From Gordionus sp. m RMFG-2023 (Eukaryota; Nematomorpha; Gordioida; Chordodea; Parachordodidae): a DNA stretch of 64,000 bases. Positions 55,311 to 64,000 of the stretch are shown here, piece after piece. The notes under the pieces are model-generated. The model was not told the origin of the DNA, searched no databases, and saw nothing but the letters and a program-made list of their open reading frames with translations. Position 1 is the stretch's first letter. Each line of letters starts with the position of its first letter. Both the position numbers and the translations under genes were made by a program. The stretch is from positions 80,949,561-81,013,560 of the forward strand of contig NC_088775.1 in assembly GCF_954871325.1 (NCBI RefSeq), written 5' to 3'.

Positions 55311-56344
55311 TATAACGTATGTAAATATTTTATAACCAACAGAGTTTAATATAATTCCTCTCCAATATTTTAATATCTTAAGTTTCATATTCTTGGGGAA
55401 AAATATTGCTCAGCTGCTTATATATTTTTATTAACCTCTTTACAATATGAACAATCTCTCCCGTAAAAGTGATTGTTTTGTTGAAAATCATATTTATTTG
55501 TTTTAAACAAATAGTAATATTTTTTTCACGAATATTTTATAACCTTAATATATATTATGAACCGGTTTGGACAGATAAAAACGAGAGATGAACTAGTTAG
55601 TATATAATATTTTTATTTTACAAATATTTTATAACCTTGACATATTTTCTAAGAATTTTAAAATCATTTTGCTATTGACAATAATAATATTGTGTAAATA
55701 GATAATCCAAATATTTTTTAAATTTAAAAAATATAGTCCCATTTTATAAATTTTGATGCATAAGCCAGGTCATAATCTGTTGACATATAAAAAATAGTAA
55801 TTCAAGGATTCATTTGAAATGAAACCTGTAAGGCAAACCCGAAAATCTCTCGTATATTTAGCCCAGCCCATTTTAAAAAATTTAATTCAAGGAAAATTTT
55901 ATATTAAATAATTTATTAATTTGCTTCTTCATATTTTTAATTTATCTTTAAAACCATTTGCAATATGCAACTCATGTTATTTAAAGTGACAAAATTATAG
56001 AAATTTCAGAATGGACTCCTCTAAAATAATTTAACGTGAAGAGGTTATATATATTATATAAAACGGACTAAAAAATTTTAAATTAGGATTTAAAATCATA
56101 ATTTTTTTTTAATCTGGGTGGGCTTAAGAATATTAGCTTTACAGCATATCTAACCCGTGACCCGTGATTAAAGCTAATATCATAAGCGTCATTTATTTTA
56201 AATTAATAAGATCAAATATTTACCTCTAAATGAATAATGTATATTGACCTTTTTATTGAAAATAAAAAAACAATTAGAATATCCGAAACAAGTCTTTCAA
56301 TTTAATTTCATAAAAAAAATTGCATTTGTAAAAAATAATTGAAA

Positions 56345-59336
56345 ATGACTTATTTTAAAATATTACCCTCTTTTGGAAAGTATGATGATAACTATGGTAG
56401 ACAAATGCCTATATATATGAAAATCGTAATTCTGGGATTTATTTATACCCTACTATTTACTTTGAAAGCTGTGGCAGGTAACAATTATGCATAATATAAA
56501 ATCAGTAAGATTACAATATAATTCTATAAAATTTAATATCTAAATAATTTAAAAGAAATACTTCTTTCTTACATATTTTTACATTATTTTATAGAAATAT
56601 GTTGTAATCTTCCTATAAGTCTTGTATAGTAATTTTAACAATAAAGAATATAATCGGATTTTTCCAATTCTATACAATTGATTTTGAAAATTATATAAAA
56701 TTCTCGAGATAAAGATATCAGATATCGATAAATAAACATTGAGAATAGTACAGTTTCTTAAATTAATTTAAAATATTGTCTACAAATGGTGTTGTTAAAT
56801 GCCTCGAGAGATTTTTTTAAAAACGGCTAACTCAATATTATTCAGAAAAATATTAAGCAAACCTGTAGATTTTGCTCAAAGATGGGACAAAGGCTTGGAC
56901 ATCTATTAGCCATATCTTGATGCTTGGTAAATATTTTTCTGACTAAAATAATATTGTGGCCCTTTATAAAAATCGGCACAAATCGAGCCATTTAACGACA
57001 CTATCTACAAATATATAGAGGTGAGACCAATTTTTTTCAAAATTTTTTTAGTTCATTAACTTATGCCAAATTTGTACATTTTTGATTTATTACCATCAGT
57101 TGGGTATTCAGGCCATGGCTTTTATTGGAAAATATTATTATTTTGTAACAACAAATATATTGAAAAATTGAAAATAATTTTCCAATGAATATCTAAAATT
57201 ATAAAAATCTTTGTTTCATTAATAAATTAATACAGAGGTTTTTGGATTAGTTAAGTATTTAAGTAATTGGACGTTTTCAAGTAAATTCAAATTTTTTTCG
57301 ATTTTTCAAATTATTAACATCAATTTTGTAAAAAATATAAATGAACAATTAATTTTTTAAATGATCTCAATTGGCCTCCATCTCAAACAAATATAGTTAC
57401 CCCACACATTTGCAGCTTATGAAAAATCCAGGTCGGTAGTTAAGGAGCACCATTCATTAGCAGATTTCTTAAGGCAGACATTCACGCCATCTTGAAATTC
57501 TCGTGCTAAAAGTCTACTACTCTCATTCAATCAACGCTAGACTCAATGCCTTATATAACAAATTTCCAGATGAAATAACATCCACTCCTTGGGCTAGAAG
57601 ACTGCATCTAGCTTAGGACTATACCTGAATAGTATTATATAAATCAAATTAACACATCTTCAATCACGGTTGCCAATTAGAATCACCTCAAGCATTCTTT
57701 TCCAGAAAATGACATATTTTTACCTTTTATCACTTTCACTTTAGTAACGTTGGCATTGAAGCATCACTTTTCCTAAAGGCTTTAGGGAAAACAACTCTAT
57801 TTTATCTTTGGCACCACCATAAGAAATTTTTTTTATCTCAAGCATAGAATATCTCTTGAAATATGTAGATAGACTTTTTCACAGAATAAAAATAAATAAT
57901 TCTTTGAAAAAAATATAGAAAAAAAAAAATTTTAAATATCTAAATTGAAACAAAAAAATGACTTTACAAATAAATAAAATTTAGTGATCAAATAAATAAT
58001 GATAAAGTGTCGAGTTATCAAATGACTGAGTGATATAGTGTAGTCATGATAAAGTTTCTCCAAACCATTTTTATGTCATTTTGTTATTTTTCTGAAATTT
58101 TGCATGTTATTTTCCATCTTTTTGAGTGTTTTTCTTTTTTGGATCATTTTTTTTATCATTTCGCGAGGTTTAATGTTTTTAATAAAAAATTTGGCCTGCT
58201 TTTTCGGAATTTCTAAATTTTCTTATTTTTGCCACTTCGCATCGGGCAAAATGATTAATATTTTAATTTAATGTTATTTATTAGTATTATATTTTTATAA
58301 AATTTGTGCATATTTATTCTCTTTTATTCCGTAATTCTTTGTCAAAGTGTATAAATTTCATTTTTTTTGAAAGAAAAATAAATATTTCATATTTATTTTG
58401 CAAAAAGGCAGTTATATAAAGGGTTAAATAATCTTTTTCAATAATGACTTTATTAAATAACATTATATATTATAATAATTATTAATTTAAACCTATATTT
58501 TCTTTTCACACTTTTAATGTTATTAGAACCCTTTGACATTTGCAATAAGATCCAAAATAATGTTTGGCGAACTTATGACTCGAAAGATATATTGGGCGAT
58601 ATATTGAAAGTTAATTTACCGGAAACATTGTATGATTTATTATAAATATATATGCAAATAATTAAAGAATGATTTAAAATATTTGTAATCATAGTCCCAA
58701 AAGTTTACAGGTAACCAACAAGTATGGGTATATTAGAATAAAAATAGATGGCGCAGATATTTATGATTCGAATAAAAATAACTCTCTATCTAGTGAAAAT
58801 ATAGAAGCAATTCACTGGTTAATGCAAAATCAAGTAATCATATATTATTTTTTTTTTAAATATTGGGGTTTTTTTTAAAATTTTGGCAGATTGATTATCT
58901 TATTGAAGAAGATGAATATCCATTACATATCAAAAGCAACGTAAAATAAAATAATTTAACTTATCTTGAATTGAAATTTTTTATTATTTAAATAAAGTTT
59001 AAGGCCACAATGGGAGCCAGTAATAAAAAATGTCCTTTCACCATTTGCTACATCAAATACATAAAGAATAAAAGTATAGAAAAGTGTAGTAACCCACTGG
59101 TTACAGGGGAAACGGTTAGTATTTTAATTAATATAAAAATTTATAATATTGCTATTTTTTCCAACTAAAGAATGAAATAATCCAAAATCGCAATGCTATT
59201 GAAATAACACATATAAAGAAAAATGGCATTATATCAAAAAAAAAATTGTCCAAAACATACCTTACTAGGATTAATGGAAATTTTAAATTGCAAGGAACTA
59301 TTTACAAATACATTTTTTCGATTTACCAATGTCAAC
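56345..59336 (+). CDS. Unrecognised membrane/secreted protein gene, paralogue 2 (exons 1-6 seen)
   Basis: No family recognised. Exons 56345-56477, 58527-58609, 58711-58833, 58890-58940, 58998-59114 and 59171-59336 join in phase with GT-AG junctions, giving about 224 residues. It begins MTYFKILPSFGKYDDNYG, then a hydrophobic stretch (MKIVILGFIYTLLFTLKAVA) near the junction, as in paralogue 1. Exon 2 contains FDICNKIQNNVWRTYD, exon 3 contains ENIEAIHWLMQNQ (compare MTLIWLNEN in paralogue 1), exon 5 has several Cys (KKCPFTICYIKY, KCSNPLV) and exon 6 is basic with a terminal QCQ. Cys spacing and the N-terminal segment suggest an extracellular disulphide-bonded domain; this is inference. Exon 6 either continues through a donor at 59337 to an unseen exon or reads on for ten codons to TGA at 59365. 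Introns 2-5 are short (56-101 nt); intron 1 is 2 kb. Confidence 0.65.
56787..57003. mobile_element. MITE family M1, in intron 1 of paralogue 2
   Basis: Left end GTGTTGTTAAATGCC, right end ATTTAACGACACTA. Retains the interior GACAAAGGCTTGGACATCTA. Starts 310 bp after exon 1. Confidence 0.78.
57405..57620 (+). pseudogene. Decayed coding remnant, probably transposon-derived
   Basis: Less AT-rich stretch with two successive open frames: SRSVVKEHHSLADFLRQTF, and later INARLNALYNKFPDEITSTP. Not assigned to a family; a LINE or transposase tail is possible. Located in intron 1 of paralogue 2. Confidence 0.35.
57718..57868. repeat. Dispersed repeat R, copy 2
   Basis: Starts near CCTTTTATCACTTTCACTTT and is diverged from copy 1. 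Shared later blocks include TTGAAGCATCAC versus TTAAAGTATCAC, and ATATGTAGAT versus TTATGTAGAT. Confidence 0.6.
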
Positions 59337-60244
59337 GTAAATTTTATATTTTATTAAATTTATGAAATACGGCATATATATCATTTTAAACCTAATTGGT
59401 TTTGGTTCATAAATTTTACGTTAAATCATTTTTTAAATAAAATTTTTAATTATTTTGACTGTAAAATATTTTAAAAAATATATCAAAAATAACGTTGTAC
59501 CTAATCTATGAGTTTCATGCAATTTAGCAATGAATGTTTGAACTTAATATAATTTATATTAGTTCCATAGATTCTTTAAATAAATTGTAAACAATTCATA
59601 AAATAGGTATTGGAAACATGCTAAAATACTTTTCCGGTAAAATAAAATCTCTAAATATTAATAAAGGCGCTCAAAAAATTATTGTTGTAAAAATAACACA
59701 TTGCCGAAATCACATTGAAGTTAACATACAATAAAATAATTATATCTAAAAATATAAAAATGCGAGGACCTAAATGAAAGAGCGAAGCTGAAATTTCAGA
59801 CTAGCTGAATTTTGTTACTCGTGGAATGAGTGTCATTTCATCCTTCTAATATTATTATCGAAAAGTTTCTAACAATAATCGCGCTTGGGGCAATAATCAA
59901 GTTATCTGCATGGTGGTGTGAATAACAACCTCTTGCGAGTGGAAATGTTGAGGACATTGGCGTACGCAGTGGGGGGGGGGCAGGGGGACAAATCCCCCCC
60001 CCCCCCAAAGCCAAAAAATGCAGATGCCGGATATATTTTTCAAAAATATTATTGTTTATATTAATTTATATTTGTTAATATTTATTCGTTTCTCATATTA
60101 AATATATATTATATTACATTATTATCACATTCATAAGTTATTTTATCAATTAATTTCGATTTCAAGTTTTCCGGCGTAATATTTACTTATTATTTTCAAA
60201 TTTTTAGTCAAATAATAATTAATTCTGAAACTTCTGGTCCAACA

Positions 60245-61578
60245 GGGAAAAAGAAATTGCAACCTTGTCCAACGAGATAGAGCCCCTTCCATCAAGCACT
60301 AACAGCTATTAAGGAGTTAGAAGAGCCAATTATTTGCTATTACTGAAATATTACAATGGTCTGAAAGAAATATTTCCTCAGAAGCAAGAAAATTATTGGA
60401 TTCAATGCTTATTCCAAATTTTATTACTCATTAGAATGTATTATTTAATTATACAACTATTTTAAGTATTACTTTTCAAAAACATGACAATGATTTGATT
60501 AAGAAGATGAGAATAGCGGAGAGCATTTTATCAGAACTCAAGGAAATTAGGGCTAATGTTGATGAAAAATTTTATATTTTATATTTTATTGTTGAGTTAA
60601 AAGCAGAGCTATACGTGTTTAATATTTGTCTCCCTCGACAGCAAGGCAAGCTCATCGTTAAAACATTAATATAGGATCAGTAGAAGAGTTTATCTTAGAT
60701 GCAGATACATTTATAACCCAAATAAATGAATTTTTAATATATCATGCAGCACTTACATCTGCAAATATTACTTCCACAAAAGCCTTCCCAACCTTTTTCA
60801 GATGGTGATAGAAAAAAAAATATTTGTTAGATTTTTATTATGAAGATGTTAAAGTATCTTATGATGCCTTACTAGCTGAATAACTATGTTTATAAGATTA
60901 ACTATAGTTAATATAGTCCAAAAAAATGCTATGGATGCTCTGCATTATTTTAAACACATTTTAGATTAAATTCCCAATGTATTAAAAAAAGGGTTTATAA
61001 ACTCTTCCCATTAGTAAACTAATGAGAGAACACTCTCTTTTTTAAGAAGAATAACAGAGGCCTGCAGAAGTACCATTTGCAGGGCAAGGCCCGGATTTTT
61101 TTTAAAGATTTTTTACGCTATTTTTAAAATTTTTTTTAGGCCGCTCGGCTTTTTTTTTAAATTTACAGGCTCGGCCCGGCTTTTTTTATAATAAAATTTT
61201 CAGGCCCGGCCTGGATTTAAAAAAAATAAATTATATTTATTTTTGATTTTTATAGCTAATAATAACGATTTAAAATATAGGCTGTTTTAAAAAATACAGC
61301 CCGGCTTGGGTATTTTTTTAAAAAAATTTAGGTCCGGCCCGGGTGTTTTTTAAAAAAAATTTTGGGCCCGGCCTTGGTATAATTAAAAAAATTAAAATAT
61401 TGTCCGGCCCAGGAGCCGGGCCTGCAGGTCTTTGAAAAACATACCAAGAAGTACAACATGTGAAAGTAGATTGAAAGGTTTGGATTTTTTGAATATTCAT
61501 AGGCATTTGACGACAAGCAAGAATGAGATAATTGAAAAATTAGCTCAATTCCAACGAAGATTGGATTTTACATTGTAA
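60245..61578 (+). pseudogene. Decayed hAT transposase of element D
   Basis: Recognisable pieces in changing frames: ALTAIKELEEPI, ARQAHR followed by SVEEF, ITEACRST just before the nested MITE, and after it TTCESRLKGLDFLNIHRHL and SKNEIIEKLAQFQRRLDF, ending at TAA 61578. The last part is the C-terminal helix region of the hAT dimerisation domain. The 5' part with the zinc finger is missing, which explains the short length. Confidence 0.7.
61074..61446. mobile_element. GGCCCGG-rich hAT-type MITE nested in D
   Basis: 373 bp flanked by AGAAGTAC (61066-61073 and 61447-61454). The transposase reads ITEACRST before it and RSTTCESRLKG after it, so coding continuity confirms the 8-bp duplication. 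Contains at least eight GGCCCGG-like words. Confidence 0.8.
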
Positions 61579-62017
61579 ATATATAACATACAAAATACAA
61601 TTATTCCTAAGAAACATTTTGTGTAAAGGCTCAAAAAATTCAAATTTCTATTTTGGGTCATTTAAGTGATTCTTTACATATAATTTTTTTATAATTCACA
61701 TTAATTTAAAATTGTGTATTAGGAATAGTTATTAGTCCTAATAAATTTATGCTTGATATTTTTAAAAAACAATAATATTTCTCAAAAAAATTTATTATCC
61801 CCCCCCCCCTCAGACCAAATTCCTGCGTACGCGCCTGGTTGAGGATAATGACTAAAGCTGTCGGTGGAGAGTTGTCAGAGTTTACAAGGGTAAGATGTGA
61901 TGATATCACTGTTAGTAGGGTTACAAACTTAGATCTGAGTTTATCTATAAATTACTAGTAGACATCTCACAATATAATTTATATAATTTTCAATATAATA
62001 TCTCACACATTTAAGGT

Positions 62018-62140
62018 CTATGATGGACAGATTTTTAGACCGCCAGCCCATTCCGGGCGGACGTCGGGCGACTTTAATTTAATTTTAAACATTTGACGGG
62101 TGAAGGGGGGGGGGGGTTAAGTAAAATTTATAGGTATAAA
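62018..62140. mobile_element. Left part of a GGGCGG-type hAT MITE
   Basis: TTAAGGTCTATGATGGACAG and GATTTTTAGACCGCCAGCCC match the left end of the MITE at 20045. Right end not found; a poly-G run follows at 62106. Confidence 0.45.
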
Positions 62141-62269
62141 AAATTATTTCCAATTCTTGTATATATTATTTTATAAACTATCAGGCCCATGAATTTTCAC
62201 GGAGGAGAGGGAAAAGCATTATTGAAATTGATTGGGGAGGGATGGGTGTATTTTGATTTGTATTTCCTT

Positions 62270-62395
62270 TTTTTGCTAATTTGGATTTCCTTTTATTTCT
62301 AATTTGGATTTTTTTATTTCTAATTTGGATTTTTTTATTTCTAATTTGGATTTTTTTATTTCTAATTTGGATTTTTTTATTTCTAATTTTTATTT
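62270..62395. repeat. 20-bp tandem repeat, about 6 copies
   Basis: Unit TTTTTTATTTCTAATTTGGA, nearly perfect, with variants continuing to 62450. Confidence 0.9.
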
Positions 62396-63250
62396 GAATA
62401 TACTTTTATTTGCTAATTTTCATCTAAATTTCCTTTTTTTTTGTTAATTTTGAGTTGATAAGAGTTGAAGAAAATAAAGTGTCATTTGGCTTAGGGAGGC
62501 GCAAAAAGATTATAAAAATAAATCACAAAATTGAGAACATATACGATTCAAAATATGTATAGAATAAGCTCATTCTTTCCATGGTGCTCATGATTATCTT
62601 TGTTTTGATTGTAAAATATTTTTATTAATAATAATAAATAATAAAATAAATTGATAACTTTTAAACTTTTGTATGTAAACAAATATGCTAAATAATAAAA
62701 TTTTCATAATTCTTTGGTGTTTAAAAAGTATTTTTCCGATGGACCTAATCACCTCATGTAGTGTTCCTTTATGCCCTGGCCAATGTGTTATGGGTTTTTA
62801 CTTGAAAAATTAAAATAAATTAAAAAATTTAATTTACTAAAAATATAATATTACATTATAGATGGGGCTGCCGTTTGAGGTAGCTTGTGATATTTTCTAA
62901 TATTTATAGATTTTATAATAATTTTTACGAAATCAGCCTTTCGGTGAACAGATTTCACCTACTGATTAAAAATATATCTTAAGTTCGCCCCGTCAATAAA
63001 TCTTTGCTTAAACCTACACAAAATTAGCTCGACGCTATATGTCAATGAGAAAAATATAAAAAAATTTACGTACACCAACAAACCATCAAATTTAATATTT
63101 ATTGTTTAAATTCGGTATGTATAAAAAATTAAAATTATGCTTTTAAAGCAAACATTGAAAAGAGGCTTTGACAATATTATCGTTGAAATAATATTTTCTT
63201 ATATATTATAATTATTATATAGATATCTGTATATGGGTTTACAAAACAGG

Positions 63251-64000
63251 AATGCTTCGACTTTACGATGTGCTAAATAAAGAAAGGTAAAAAAGATATA
63301 TACCCTATACTTTAAAACCGCCTCGGTTAAATCTAACTAAAAATAAACCTTGGCCCTGTTTCAATTTAAAAATAATATATCAAATTAAACAGTTGGAAAA
63401 TCCTTTAATGGAATGCTACAATAATTAAAGCCTTGATAAAACATCTTCCCACCAGTCCTATCTCATTTATCTGGCATATACTAACAATATTCATCAAAAA
63501 AATACATACCCTATATATGAGGACACCTGCAGGCCCAAACCAAACCCATAAACTGCCCGAGTAATCAAATTTAAAAAAAAACCTTGGCCCGATTTCAAAA
63601 AAAATTTATAAAACAATCAATTCAAAATTATGTAATGGAGCGTTTCAATAAGTAAAGCCTTGCTACGTTTGCCCAATAGACCTATCTTTTCATTTCTGTC
63701 AACACTAATATATATTTATAAAAGAAATAACTGTAATTGTTTTATGAGCTACTACTGTTGCACATCAGACTTGTCTCTTTCTTTAAGTTAAATCTTGATT
63801 TCCCTATCCCTAAAGAAGGAAGGAAGGAAAAGAAAGTAAGAAAGGGCTGTGAATGTTTTACAAGACTATTATTATTATAATATTTATATATATCTATTTT
63901 AGCAACATTCCAAGAAATCCAAAAGTGTTAATGCAAAGATCCATATATGACATTCGATGGGTTCTCAAAGGATCAAATTTATTCTCTTCAGCGGATGTTA
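63251..64000 (+). CDS. Candidate gene cut by the right edge (two exons)
   Basis: Two blocks with good splice sites: one after acceptor AAACAG near 63250, reading MLRLYDVLNKE and ending at donor GTAAAA near 63287; the second after acceptor TTTTAG at 63902, reading NIPRNPKVLMQRSIYDIRW and on through LKGSNLFSSADV to the end of the window. The two-nt overhang AG of the first joins the C of the second to give Ser, so phases agree. No family recognised. Confidence 0.45.

Larger units (their letters stand above)
59956..61838 (+). mobile_element. hAT transposon D, with a nested MITE
   Basis: 1883 bp. Left end ATTGGCGTACGCAGTGGGGG, right end the inverse of CCAGGCGCGTACGCAGGAAT, target duplication TTGAGGAC (59948-59955) / TTGAGGAT (61839-61846), one mismatch. 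Poly-G/poly-C runs lie just inside both ends. Remains of a ZMYM6/TTF-finger-type hAT transposase are on the plus strand. Confidence 0.82.

Noticed and set aside
61318-61516. Pro/Gly-rich minus-strand frames
   Set aside because: They arise from the GGCCCGG words of the nested MITE and have no start or domain.

Overview
The window is AT-rich animal nuclear DNA (roughly a quarter G+C). Two spliced genes have clear metazoan orthologues: a DP subunit of the E2F/DP transcription factor and an SLC38A11-type amino acid transporter. Introns are bimodal: many are only 38-52 nt with GT-AG ends, while others are 0.3-3.4 kb and full of transposons. I cannot name the species. The compact introns and A+T content would suit a flatworm or another small-genome invertebrate, but that is inference.

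Layout. 1-1,975: a 311-bp perfect tandem duplication and possible minus-strand exons. 1,975-9,159 (+): seven DP exons, with the true start not settled. 9,160-12,043: gap between convergent genes, with a long hairpin and one small minus-strand ORF. 12,044-17,307 (-): complete 13-exon SLC38A11-like gene. 17,308-21,841: exon-like islands and MITEs. 21,842-25,860 (+): first member of an unrecognised gene pair. 25,861-35,640: mostly repeats, isolated exon-like islands and a minus-strand unknown gene (32,596-33,264, perhaps with an exon at 34,908). 35,640-41,120: two decayed copies of a non-LTR retrotransposon with a C-terminal endonuclease-like region. 41,708-46,131: hAT transposon A. 46,421-51,472: hAT transposon B, interrupted by hAT transposon C (48,081-50,547). 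51,481-56,344: exon-like islands and a LINE RT remnant. 56,345-59,336 (+): second member of the unknown gene pair. 59,956-61,838: hAT D, interrupted by a GGCCCGG-rich MITE. 61,839-64,000: repeats, then two phase-compatible exons running off the right edge.

The most interesting result is the unknown gene pair. Exon 1 of each encodes a matching membrane-anchor or signal-like N terminus (MT-F/Y-xK-I-x-P-x-FGK-x-DD). Exon 1 ends in phase 1 in both, both have downstream Cys-containing and W-L-x-x-N segments, and both carry the same two repeats in the same order within intron 1. This points to a segmental duplication of an undescribed secreted or membrane protein gene. The second strong theme is hAT activity: several elements have intact 8-bp target duplications, including three nested insertions whose order can be read directly.
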